Notes: generated by a model from the sequence alone, not told the origin. A stretch of 15,223 nucleotides of DNA from Pseudopelobacter sp964601865 (GCA_964601865.1 CAZRPI010000091.1:1-15223); one strand, 5' to 3'. Positions 8,299 to 15,094 are shown, counted from the first letter of the stretch. Made by a program: numbers and translations.

Positions 8299-9561
8299 TC
8301 AACGGCGTTTGTTCCTGACGATCTGTGGCAGATAGTGGGCAAGGATATCATCCACCGTCACGATGCCGGCCATGCGTTCATCCTCATCCAGAACCGGTAC
8401 GGCGATCAGATCGTACTTCGTGAGCATCTCCAGCATATCTTCCGCCTCGTCGCCAACATGCACGAACTTGACGTTGTCCTCCATTATTCCGGCGAGCGGC
8501 CCATCCTGGGGGTTCAGCAGAAGATCCCTGAGCGAAACAACCCCCTCCAGCCTGTCGTCGGCGTCCACGATGTAACCGTAGTAGACGGTTTCCACGTCGT
8601 GGCCGCACTCCCTCAGGAAATCCAGCGCCTGTCCGGTGGTGATGCCCGGAGAGAGGCGGAAGTAGTCCGGCGTCATCAGGCCGCCGGCCGAGTCTTCTTC
8701 GTGTTCCAGAAGTTCCTGGACATCCTCGGCGTCCTCCTGGTCCATCATCTCCAGCAGTTCCTGGGCCTTCTCCTCGGGAAGGTCGCTAAGAACGTCCGCC
8801 GCCTCGTCGTGCTCCATCTCCTCCAGGATGTCCGCCACCTGCTCGTCGTTGAGCTGGCTGATGACGATGTTGCGCATCTCCGCCTCCAGCTCGTAGATGG
8901 TGTCGCCGGTGGTTTCCTGGTCGATGGACTCCAGAACGGTGCGGATGCTCTTGAGGGGGATGTTCTCGATGATGTCTGCCAGGTCGGCCGGATGCATCTC
9001 GTTCATCTGGTTGCGGGCGATGTTGAGCGCAAGCCTCGAAGAGTTGGGCTCCAGCGGCTGCACGTAATCCCAGCTGATTTCGCTGTGGGGGATCTCCCTG
9101 CCGATGAACTGGGCGAAACGCTCTCCGAAGCGTTCATAGCCCAGGCGGCGCAGCAGGCCGCGCAGGCCGATGTCGACGGAGAAGATGCACAGCTTCTCGT
9201 CCATGGCGCCCAGTCTGATGTCGTTGACCCGCACGACCTTTGCACCGTCCACGTCCACGATCTGCTTGTCCAGCAGGTCCCGCTTGACCAGGATCTCACC
9301 CTCGGACGGTTTGTAGGGGACGAGGGTGGAGGGCTTGAAACTGACGACCGAGATCACCACGTGGGTAAACAGGGCCACCTCGGCCCAGGACACGGTCTTG
9401 AACCCCTTGCGGGTCTTGATCACGATGTGGGAAACCTCGGGAAATATTTCGCCCGGCGCCATGATCAGATCGCGCAGTACGCCGACCTGGTCTCCCTTGT
9501 TGTTGATCACCGAACAGCCGATCACCGAACTGAGGTATATTTCGTTAATTTCGGTCGGCAT
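8299..9561 (-). CDS. Soluble PRC-barrel / MgtE_N / CBS-pair protein
   Basis: 420 residues with no membrane segment. Domains: PRC-barrel-like region at about 8-80 (IGCSVINNKGDQVGVLRDLI) and a second at about 95-135; an MgtE N-terminal superhelical domain at about 185-290 (MHPADLADIIENIP, then acidic repeats such as EEMEHDEAADVLSDLPEE); and two CBS domains at about 295-350 (AGGLMTPDYFRLSPG) and 358-412 (VPVLDEDERMAGIVTVDDIL). In true MgtE, the N and CBS domains sense intracellular Mg2+ and gate the membrane channel; here the channel is absent and an Nramp-type carrier follows 16 nt downstream. I infer that this protein senses Mg2+ and controls that carrier. It is not an Mg2+ channel itself, although automatic annotation could call it mgtE. 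Confidence 0.92.
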   Translation of the reverse strand: MPTEINEIYLSSVIGCSVINNKGDQVGVLRDLIMAPGEIFPEVSHIVIKTRKGFKTVSWAEVALFTHVVISVVSFKPSTLVPYKPSEGEILVKRDLLDKQIVDVDGAKVVRVNDIRLGAMDEKLCIFSVDIGLRGLLRRLGYERFGERFAQFIGREIPHSEISWDYVQPLEPNSSRLALNIARNQMNEMHPADLADIIENIPLKSIRTVLESIDQETTGDTIYELEAEMRNIVISQLNDEQVADILEEMEHDEAADVLSDLPEEKAQELLEMMDQEDAEDVQELLEHEEDSAGGLMTPDYFRLSPGITTGQALDFLRECGHDVETVYYGYIVDADDRLEGVVSLRDLLLNPQDGPLAGIMEDNVKFVHVGDEAEDMLEMLTKYDLIAVPVLDEDERMAGIVTVDDILAHYLPQIVRNKRR

Positions 9562-9572
9562 TTTTCACCACC

Positions 9573-9610
9573 CTCAAACAAAAAGGCCCTTTCGGAGAGA
9601 AAGGGCCTTT
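9573..9610 (-). terminator. Rho-independent attenuator in the leader of the Mg2+ operon
   Basis: Perfect 11-bp stem (9582-9592 with 9600-9610, AAAGGCCCTTT) around a 7-nt loop. In the minus direction it is followed by a T-rich tail (TTTTTGTTTG, counting stem T residues). It lies between the M-box and the first start codon, only about 20 nt before the ATG at 9561. It is the natural off-switch of the riboswitch: high Mg2+ should favour it. It is also a near-palindrome on the plus strand, but without a T tract there. Confidence 0.88.
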
Positions 9611-9630
9611 ATAAATGAGCCTGCGGCGCC

Positions 9631-9790
9631 AATTCCCCCCTGGTTGACTTTCGGCAATGCACAACGTAGGTGGGACCAGCTGCGTTAGGTCAAGCCTTAA
9701 CCCGGCAAAACCTGTTGACCACATTGGCGTCTTTCGACGTTTCTGGGTAGCAGCCTGTGTTTGTGCAGACGCCTCATTCTAACGAGGAAC
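9631..9790 (-). promoter_or_regulatory. M-box (ykoK) magnesium riboswitch
   Basis: Read on the minus strand, this 160-nt leader reproduces the conserved blocks of the M-box aptamer known from B. subtilis mgtE. They are CTCGTTAGAATGAGGC (9786-9771); GCTGCTACCC (9754-9745) followed by AAAGACGCCAATG (9734-9722) and GTCAACAGG (9719-9711); and AACGCAGCTGG (9686-9676). A closing P1 helix can form between GTTCCTC (9790-9784) and GGGGGAAT near 9632-9639, with wobble pairs. Known M-boxes fold on Mg2+ and shut off Mg2+ transporter genes. The attenuator hairpin 21 nt downstream supports transcriptional control. The family call rests on recall of the consensus; a covariance-model scan would settle exact ends. 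Confidence 0.93.
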
Positions 9791-9871
9791 GTTCTTCGTG
9801 TATAAGTTTGTTTTTACTGGTGTTTTGTGTGCTGATATTGCTGCGGTTCCGAGCCGGAAGACGACTGTTTT

Positions 9872-9900
9872 TTTATACGCCAGTCACTCCGGCCTGTCCA
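9872..9900 (-). promoter_or_regulatory. Promoter for the M-box/MgtE_N-CBS/Nramp operon
   Basis: On the minus strand TGGACA (9900-9895), a 17-nt spacer and TATAAA (9877-9872), each box five of six to the sigma70 consensus. Transcription would begin near 9865, about 75 nt before the M-box aptamer. Confidence 0.6.
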
Positions 9901-9989
9901 GTTAAAATTTGGTTACGGCGGATGTTTTTCCGTTCCTCCGTTACTGCCGCCCGATCGCGTCAGAGGGCGCGGATGTTGAGAATTATCCT

Positions 9990-10018
9990 TTGGAAATTGG
10001 ATGAATTGTCGATATAAT
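9990..10018 (+). promoter_or_regulatory. Sigma70-type promoter for the small gene at 10044
   Basis: TTGGAA (9990-9995), a 17-nt spacer and a perfect TATAAT (10013-10018), in an A+T-rich patch 25 nt before the ATG. It diverges from the promoter of the Mg2+ operon; the 90 nt between the two hold no gene or clear operator. Confidence 0.65.
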
Positions 10019-10043
10019 AAAAAACTGCTGAAAGGGGGGCCCT

Positions 10044-10301
10044 ATGTCGATCGCGCAGATATCACCGCACAGTATTCTTCCCAATCCCCCGCAGACCGGT
10101 CCGTATTCCCAGAACGTTCAGCACGCCGCCACGGCCCAGGCAACCCAGGCGGCGCAGAGCTCGGCGGCCAAGTCCAGATCCGACACGGTTACCCTCTCGG
10201 CGCAGGCGCTCAGGAAGAATCCAAAATCCCGCGGCCTTTCGGATGAATCACGGGGGCCGGGGAGCGAGCAGCCAGTGGCGGGGAGCAGGGGGAAACGCTG
10301 A
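10044..10301 (+). CDS. Small uncharacterised protein
   Basis: 85 residues, hydrophilic, rich in Ala, Gln, Ser and Pro, with no signal peptide or membrane helix and probably largely disordered. The stretch SDTVTLSAQALRK (46-58) resembles a short motif (D-x-V-x-L/I-S-x-x-A) found in FlgM-like and other small proteins, but the rest does not look like FlgM, so I do not assign it. Support for being real: a perfect -10 promoter box upstream, a G-rich ribosome site (AGGGGGG, 4 nt before the ATG), and a hairpin after the stop. It stands alone between the Mg2+ operon and smpB. Confidence 0.6.
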   Translation: MSIAQISPHSILPNPPQTGPYSQNVQHAATAQATQAAQSSAAKSRSDTVTLSAQALRKNPKSRGLSDESRGPGSEQPVAGSRGKR

Positions 10302-10334
10302 ATCTCCGGCCGGCAAACCATTTTGAAGTAGAGG

Positions 10335-10370
10335 ACCGGGGGAGTCCGATTCATCATGGGCTCCCCCGGT
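10335..10370 (+). terminator. Hairpin after the small gene
   Basis: Perfect 10-bp G+C-rich stem (ACCGGGGGAG at 10335-10344 with CTCCCCCGGT at 10361-10370) around a 16-nt loop. It is followed only by TGTTGCTATTAT, so the T tract is poor. It probably ends the transcript from 9990. Confidence 0.6.
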
Positions 10371-10432
10371 TGTTGCTATTATCGCCAAAACCTGGCATTC
10401 TGTTTTCCGGTCGTATCTGGTAAGATTAAACT

Positions 10433-10888
10433 ATGGGTGAAAAACTGATCTGCAACAACCGAAAGGCCTATCACGACTACTTCATCGAGGAGAAGCTCGA
10501 GGCCGGCCTGGTGCTCCAGGGTACCGAGGTCAAGTCGTTGCGGATGGGGAAGGCCAACCTGAACGACTCCTTCATGCTGGTAAGGGACGGCGAGGCGTTT
10601 CTCCACAACCTGCACATCTCGCCGTATGAGTTCGGGAACCGCCAGAACCACCAGATCGACCGCAACCGCAAGCTGCTCCTGCACCGCAAGCAGATCAACC
10701 GGCTCTACGGCAGGATCAGGGAGCAGGGGTACTCCATCATCCCGCTGCGACTCTACTTCAGGGACGGGCTGGTGAAGGTGGAGATCGGGCTTGCCAGGGG
10801 CAAGAAGCTGTACGACAAGCGCGAGGACATGAAGAAAAAGGACGGCCAGCGCGAGATGTCCCACGTGCTGAAGCATAAGAATCGGTAA
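10433..10888 (+). CDS. smpB: SsrA-binding protein SmpB
   Basis: Binds tmRNA and places it in the A site of stalled ribosomes for trans-translation. The 151 residues are the usual length and carry the family signatures: NRKAYHDYFIEEKLEAGLVL (9-28), GTEVKSLRMGKANLNDSF (30-47), HNLHISPYEFGN (58-69) and the RNA-binding LARGKKLYDKRE (120-131). A lysine-rich C-terminal tail enters the mRNA channel in known SmpB. No strong Shine-Dalgarno site precedes the ATG. It lies 79 nt upstream of its RNA partner ssrA on the same strand, a common and functionally obvious pairing. Confidence 0.97.
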   Translation: MGEKLICNNRKAYHDYFIEEKLEAGLVLQGTEVKSLRMGKANLNDSFMLVRDGEAFLHNLHISPYEFGNRQNHQIDRNRKLLLHRKQINRLYGRIREQGYSIIPLRLYFRDGLVKVEIGLARGKKLYDKREDMKKKDGQREMSHVLKHKNR

Positions 10889-10893
10889 ATTTC

Positions 10894-10921
10894 GTGAGAT
10901 GTGAAGCGTTAGGCGTGAGGA
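10894..10921 (+). repeat. Degenerate 7-nt tandem repeat
   Basis: Four end-to-end heptamers, GTGAGAT, GTGAAGC, GTTAGGC and GTGAGGA, directly after the smpB stop codon. The last copy can also pair with CTCCTCA at 10931-10937, or with a second CTCCTCA at 10952-10958, as a 7-bp stem. Confidence 0.55.
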
Positions 10922-10967
10922 GCGTACAATCTCCTCATCTCTAACTATTCTCTCCTCACCAAGAAAT

Positions 10968-11321
10968 GGGGGTGTAAAGGTTTCGACGGGGAATTGAAAG
11001 TCTGGGTAGCACCGGGTCGGGGCAGGTGGCCGACCTAAATAAACCTGCACGGCATTAATTGCCGACAATTATTACACTCCTGTAGCACTCGCTGCTTAAC
11101 AGGCGTCCCCAATGAAGATGCCGGTGGTACAACGGGGGCGTCATTTACTACCGGATAGGGAAGCGTAACGCCCGTAGCGCAACCCGAAACCCAACGGGAC
11201 CGCCGTCCGGCTGCCTTGTCCGCTGCGCAGCCTGCCGGTTAAATTGAGCAACGGAATAACGGTGTAGAAACTCAGATGCTAGATTTTTCGGACCCGGGTT
11301 CGATTCCCGGCACCTCCACCA
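10968..11321 (+). ncRNA. ssrA: Transfer-messenger RNA (tmRNA, SsrA)
   Basis: One-piece tmRNA of 354 nt that rescues stalled ribosomes with SmpB. The 5' end GGGGGTG (10968-10974) pairs with CACCTCC (11311-11317) as the acceptor stem, and the gene encodes its own CCA (11319-11321). The conserved 5' sequence GTAAAGGTTTCGACGGGG and the T arm GGGTTCGATTCCCGG are present. The internal tag frame lies at 11061-11099. A strong terminator begins 5 nt after the CCA. No clear promoter is visible just upstream (TACAAT at 10925 is the best -10 candidate), so it may be processed from a longer transcript with smpB. Confidence 0.98.
11061..11099 (+). other. tmRNA proteolysis tag reading frame
   Basis: Starting at the GCC resume codon the frame reads ADNYYTPVALAA then TAA. 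The ALAA end is the usual signal for ClpXP-type proteases and the ADNY start is common in this bacterial group. GCA at 11052 is in the same frame and would give a three-residue longer tag, but GCC with the A+T-rich TTAATT before it fits better. Confidence 0.88.
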
Positions 11322-11326
11322 ATTTG

Positions 11327-11356
11327 AAAAGCCCTTGAGAAATCGAGGGCTTTTTT
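11327..11356 (+). terminator. Rho-independent terminator of ssrA
   Basis: 12-bp stem (AAAAGCCCTTGA with TCGAGGGCTTTT, one G-T pair) closed by a GAAA tetraloop and running into six T residues. Confidence 0.93.
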
Positions 11357-11414
11357 GTTTATGTGCGCCCGGCAGGGCGTGCTTGCGTCTGTTTGTGCCT
11401 GAATGTTAGAAAAT

Positions 11415-11616
11415 TTGACAAGATTAGAAATAACTGGCATTTAATTTGGTTGTAACATTGTTGCAGACTGTCACCGAAGAGGCATTGCAGGGGCAACCCT
11501 GTGTCGCAGAGCTACCATCCCGGATTGACGGGTTAGAGGGGTTGACGAAGTGAGGGGATTGATTTTCAGGTAACGGGCCACAGTTGCGGATAGATTCCGG
11601 GATTGTGGTTTTTTTT
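11415..11616 (+). ncRNA. Candidate orphan small RNA or leader (weak)
   Basis: There is no plausible plus-strand gene between the ssrA terminator and about 12040, yet this stretch has its own start and stop signals. TTGACA at 11415-11420 is a perfect -35 box (the best -10, TTTAAT at 11440, is 19 nt away and so weak), and a strong terminator lies at 11578-11616. In between, CAGGG-GCAA-CCCTG (11488-11501) is a stem with a GNRA-type loop. The motif GAGGGG(A)TTGA occurs at about 11536 and 11552, with a third GGATTGA at 11522. The predicted transcript is about 165 nt. I tested it by eye against GEMM/c-di-GMP, 6S, fluoride and cobalamin RNAs without a convincing match. Confidence 0.3.
11578..11616 (+). 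terminator. Strong rho-independent terminator with no upstream gene
   Basis: 12 pairs plus one G-G mismatch (11578-11590 with 11596-11608; outer CCACA/TGTGG, inner CGGA/TTCCG, two G-T pairs), a 5-nt loop and eight T residues (11609-11616). It points along the plus strand, though the nearest plus-strand gene end is ssrA, which already has its own terminator. Confidence 0.75.
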
Positions 11617-11717
11617 GTGCGCATTCTTTTTACTCGGATCATATTTATAACGGCAAGAAGGATAAAATACGGGAAGCGTCCTGGATTTTCGTGCTGAAAA
11701 CTCACCACGTATTTTCC

Positions 11718-11838
11718 TCACTCTTTCCGGACCTCGTCCAGTTTGTTGCGTTTTTTCCTGCAACCCCTGTTCGTCGATCTCGTCGGCAAACTGGTTGAGA
11801 CTCTTCATGATTCCGTCAAACAGGTCGCTGATGCCCAT
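11718..11838 (-). pseudogene. Small minus-strand gene, apparently frameshifted at an A6 run
   Basis: From the ATG at 11838, with GAGGAG about 9 nt upstream, the frame reads MGISDLFDGIMKSLNQFADE, a plausible amphipathic start, up to IDEQGLQEK. At a run of six A (11756-11751 on the minus strand) the frame then becomes basic and unnatural until 11566. Removing one A restores a natural end, KRNKLDEVRKE and a stop at 11718-11720, for a 39-residue helical protein. It could be a decayed gene, a sequencing error or transcript slippage. I do not recognise the family. The stretch from 11839 to 12043 holds its ribosome site and the leader of the XRE gene, and no other gene that I can support. Confidence 0.35.
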
Positions 11839-11997
11839 GCTAGGTCGCTCCTCGTTGTGGGGTGTGCCCTTACTTTATTGGTCGGCGGCAAAATGTTTCG
11901 GAACACCCTAAGATTTTGCCATTTTTATGCTTTTCACATGCATTATCACCTGCTATGTTTAGGGCCGTAATTGTATGTTGGGCAAATTGCGTTCGCT

Positions 11998-12024
11998 CGC
12001 CGCCAGTGAATTGGTGGCGCACCA
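11998..12024. promoter_or_regulatory. Two overlapping inverted repeats before the XRE gene, possible operator
   Basis: CGCCGCCA (11998-12005) pairs with TGGTGGCG (12012-12019, one G-T pair), and TGGTG (12012-12016) also pairs with CACCA (12020-12024) around GCG. The shared arm makes them mutually exclusive. They lie 20 nt before the ATG at 12044, a position suited to autoregulation by the XRE protein. This is inference only. Confidence 0.3.
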
Positions 12025-12043
12025 GGAATTGAGGCAAACCGAT

Positions 12044-12265
12044 ATGGCAAAGGCACCGGAAAATTTTGCGGAGACGGTCAAAGAGGTCCGCCAGCAACTG
12101 GGGCTCAGCCAGGAGGAGCTGGCTCATGAACTGGGCGTGAGCTTTTCCACGATCAACCGCTGGGAAAACAGCAAGACGGTTCCCTTCAAACTGGCGAGAA
12201 GGCAATTCGAGGCCTTTTGTGTGCGGATGAAAGAACAGGGGAAGTTGAAGTATGACCAGGACTGA
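12044..12265 (+). CDS. XRE-family helix-turn-helix regulator of the restriction locus
   Basis: 73 residues from the ATG at 12044, preceded by GAGG 9 nt upstream; an upstream ATG at 11975 would add 23 residues with no family resemblance and cover the inverted repeats. Residues 9-60 form a Cro/XRE DNA-binding domain: VKEVRQQLGLSQEELAHELG then VSFSTINRWENSKTVPFKLA, with the recognition helix around SFSTINRWE. Apart from a short charged tail there is no other domain. Its stop codon lies 11 nt inside hsdR (a 14-nt overlap), so the two are co-translated. By analogy with C proteins of type II systems I infer that it controls expression of the restriction genes; this is untested. Confidence 0.85.
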   Translation: MAKAPENFAETVKEVRQQLGLSQEELAHELGVSFSTINRWENSKTVPFKLARRQFEAFCVRMKEQGKLKYDQD

Positions 12266-15062
12266 GGCCCAAACCCGCTCTGAGCTGATTGACAGCCAGC
12301 TCGCCCAGTCGGGCTGGAACGTCAAAGACCCCACCCAGGTCATCGAAGAGTTCGATATTCTGACTCCGCTTCCGCTGAATGTTGCCGAACCGCGCACCCC
12401 TTACGAAGGTCACCAATTCAGCGACTATGTGTTGCTCGGCAAGGATCGCAAGCCCCTGGCTGTAGTCGAAGCCAAGAAATCGAGCAAGGATGCCGCGCTG
12501 GGGCGCGAGCAGGCCAAGCAATACTGCTACAGCATCCAGAAACAACTGGGCGGTGAACTGCCGTTCTGCTTCTACACCAACGGGCACGAGATCTATTTCT
12601 GGGATTTGGGCAACTATCCGCCGCGTAAAGTCGTAGGATTTCCTACCCGTGACGATCTCGAACGTTTTCAATACATCCGCCGCAACCGCAAGCCCCTTAC
12701 CCAGGAGTTGATTAATACCTCAATCGCTGGACGTGACTACCAGATACGCGCCATCCGTGCTGTGCTTGAAGGCATTGAACAGAAAAAGCGCGATTTTCTT
12801 TTGGTGATGGCAACCGGTACCGGCAAGACCCGCACCTGCATCGCCATGGTCGATGCTCTCATGCGTGCCGGCCATGCTGAGAAAGTGCTATTTCTGGTCG
12901 ATCGCATCGCTCTGCGCGAACAGGCGCTGGCCGCCTTCAAGGAACATTTGCCTCACGAGCCACGCTGGCCCAATGTCGGCGAGAAGCTCATGGCCAAGGA
13001 CCGCCGCATCTACATCTCAACCTATCCCACCATGCTCAATGTCATCAGGGACGAATCGCAGCAGCTGTCACCGCACTTTTTCGATTTTATTGTGGTCGAT
13101 GAAAGCCATCGTTCCATCTACAACACCTACAAAGAGGTGCTGGATTATTTCAAGACCATTACCTTGGGCCTCACCGCCACGCCCACCGATATCATCGACC
13201 ACAACACCTTTCAGCTCTTTCACTGCGAAGACGGTCTTCCCACGTTTGCCTACACCTTCGAAGAGGCGGTCAACAACGTGCCGCCCTACCTGTGCAGTTT
13301 CCAGGTGATGAAAATCCAGACCCGCTTCCAGATGGAAGGGATCAGCAAACGTACCATCTCGCTGGAAGACCAGAAAAAGCTGCTACTGGAAGGCAAGGAG
13401 ATCGAAGAGATCAACTTTGAGGGTTCCCAGCTCGAAAAGCAGGTAATCAACAAGGGGACCAATGCCCTCATCGTCAAGGAGTTTATGGAGGAGTGCATCA
13501 AAGACGGAAGCGGTGTGCTGCCCGGTAAGACCATCTTCTTCTGCTCCTCCAAGGCCCATGCCCGGCGCATCGAAGAGATCTTCGACAAGCTCTTCCCGCA
13601 GTATAAGGGCGAGCTGGCGAAGGTGCTGGTGTCCGATGACCCACGCGTCTATGGCAAGGGCGGCCTGCTCGACCAGTTCACCAACAATGACATGCCTCGC
13701 GTCGCCATCAGCGTTGACATGCTCGACACCGGCATCGACGTGCGTGAGATCGTCAATCTCGTCTTTGCCAAACCGGTCTACTCCTACACCAAATTCTGGC
13801 AGATGATCGGGCGCGGCACCCGCCTGCTGGAGACCAGCAAGCCCAAACCCTGGTGTACGGAAAAAGAGGTGTTCCTGGTTCTCGATTGCTGGGACAACTT
13901 CGAATACTTCAAGCTGCAACCCAAGGGCAAGGAGCTCAAGCCCCAGCTGCCCCTGCCGGTCCGGCTGGTCGGGTTGCGGTTGGATAAAATCGAAAAGGCT
14001 ATCGACCTCGCTCAGGCGCAGATTGCCGAGCGTGAAATGGCCAAACTGCGTCATCAGATCAGCCAACTGCCGCAAAGTTCAGTCATCATCAAGGAGTCGG
14101 CAGCTGCACTGGCCCGCCTAGAAGAAGAAAACTTCTGGATCACCCTGCATCACCAGCGGCTGGAATTTCTGCGCAGTGAAATCAAGCCGCTGTTCCGCAC
14201 CGCCTCCGAGGCCGACTTCAAGGCCATGCGCTTCGAGCGTGACCTGTTGGAGTATTCGCTCGTCCGGCTCAGCGGGGAAAAGGAAAAGGCCGAAACGCTC
14301 AAGGAAGGTATCGTCGAACAGATCAGCGAGCTGCCGCTCTCTGTCGGTTTCGTTAAGGCCGAAGAGGCGTTGATCCGCGCTGCCCAGAGCAACCATTACT
14401 GGGCCAAAAACAATGCCAACGCGTTGGAAGACGCTCTCGACGAGCTGAACACCCGCCTCGGTCCGCTGATGAAATTCCGTGAGCAACAGACCGGCCCCGG
14501 CCCGACGCTCCTCGACCTGAAAGATGAAATACATCGAAAAGAGAGAGTCGAATTCGGGCCACAGCACGAATCGGTCAGTATCAGTCGCTACCGTGAAATG
14601 GTTGAGGCCATGATCGCGGAGCTGACCGGCCACAATCCCATCCTGCAAAAGATCAAGAATGGTTACGATGTCTCGCCCGGCGAGGCCACCGAGCTGGCCG
14701 AACTGCTTCATGACGAGCACCCACACGTCACCGAAGACTTGCTGCGCCGGGTCTACAATATCCGCAAAGCCCGCTTCATCCAGTTCATCCGCCACATCCT
14801 TGGCATCGAGATTCTGAAGAGTTTTCCGGAAATGGTCAGCGAAGCTTTCGACCAATTCATTCAGCAACACAGCAACCTGTCCAGCCGCCAGCTGGAATTT
14901 CTGAACCTGCTCAAGGGCTTCATTATCGAGCGTGAAAAGGTCGAGAAGAAGGACCTGATTAACGCTCCTTTTACGGTGATTCATCCGCAGGGGATTCGCG
15001 GCGTTTTCAGTCCGGCGGAGATCAACGCGATATTGCAACTTACCGAGTGCCTGGCTGCCTGA
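12252..15062 (+). CDS. hsdR: Type I restriction enzyme R subunit, EcoEI-like
   Basis: Motor and nuclease subunit of a type I restriction enzyme, 936 residues. The N-terminal PD-(D/E)xK nuclease shows D58, E73 and K75 (SDYVLLGK..VVEAKK) and the companion motif Q87-x3-Y91. The SF2 translocase has Walker A MATGTGKT (186-193), motif II VDESH (282-286; DESH rather than DEAH), motif III LTATP (307-311) and motif VI QMIGRGTRL. The C-terminal third, from about 600, is helical and matches the EcoEI R C-terminal region. All catalytic residues I can check are present, so it should be active. It starts within the XRE gene and is followed after 32 nt by hsdM. The specificity subunit must lie beyond the window. 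Confidence 0.95.
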   Translation: MTRTEAQTRSELIDSQLAQSGWNVKDPTQVIEEFDILTPLPLNVAEPRTPYEGHQFSDYVLLGKDRKPLAVVEAKKSSKDAALGREQAKQYCYSIQKQLGGELPFCFYTNGHEIYFWDLGNYPPRKVVGFPTRDDLERFQYIRRNRKPLTQELINTSIAGRDYQIRAIRAVLEGIEQKKRDFLLVMATGTGKTRTCIAMVDALMRAGHAEKVLFLVDRIALREQALAAFKEHLPHEPRWPNVGEKLMAKDRRIYISTYPTMLNVIRDESQQLSPHFFDFIVVDESHRSIYNTYKEVLDYFKTITLGLTATPTDIIDHNTFQLFHCEDGLPTFAYTFEEAVNNVPPYLCSFQVMKIQTRFQMEGISKRTISLEDQKKLLLEGKEIEEINFEGSQLEKQVINKGTNALIVKEFMEECIKDGSGVLPGKTIFFCSSKAHARRIEEIFDKLFPQYKGELAKVLVSDDPRVYGKGGLLDQFTNNDMPRVAISVDMLDTGIDVREIVNLVFAKPVYSYTKFWQMIGRGTRLLETSKPKPWCTEKEVFLVLDCWDNFEYFKLQPKGKELKPQLPLPVRLVGLRLDKIEKAIDLAQAQIAEREMAKLRHQISQLPQSSVIIKESAAALARLEEENFWITLHHQRLEFLRSEIKPLFRTASEADFKAMRFERDLLEYSLVRLSGEKEKAETLKEGIVEQISELPLSVGFVKAEEALIRAAQSNHYWAKNNANALEDALDELNTRLGPLMKFREQQTGPGPTLLDLKDEIHRKERVEFGPQHESVSISRYREMVEAMIAELTGHNPILQKIKNGYDVSPGEATELAELLHDEHPHVTEDLLRRVYNIRKARFIQFIRHILGIEILKSFPEMVSEAFDQFIQQHSNLSSRQLEFLNLLKGFIIEREKVEKKDLINAPFTVIHPQGIRGVFSPAEINAILQLTECLAA

Positions 15063-15094
15063 CAGCGAGCAATAACCACTAAGGAATTCAACCC

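Noticed and set aside
8335..9618. Long plus-strand open frame (427 residues) opposite the MgtE_N/CBS gene
   Set aside because: It is the antisense shadow of a clear multi-domain protein, has no domain of its own, and runs into the riboswitch attenuator.
9757..10017. Plus-strand open frame of 86 residues
   Set aside because: It overlaps the M-box and both divergent promoters and has no ribosome site or familiar sequence.
11460..11560. Degenerate GEMM (c-di-GMP) riboswitch
   Set aside because: A GNRA-capped stem followed by GTCGCAGAGC loosely recalls the GEMM core, but the conserved bases on both sides do not match and no target gene follows.
11743..11970. Plus-strand open frame of 75 residues with hydrophobic parts
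   Set aside because: No ribosome site; its first half is antisense to the more natural small minus-strand gene.
11322..12043. Integrase or second ssrA end marking an island boundary
   Set aside because: Neither is present in this stretch; only the position next to ssrA suggests an island.
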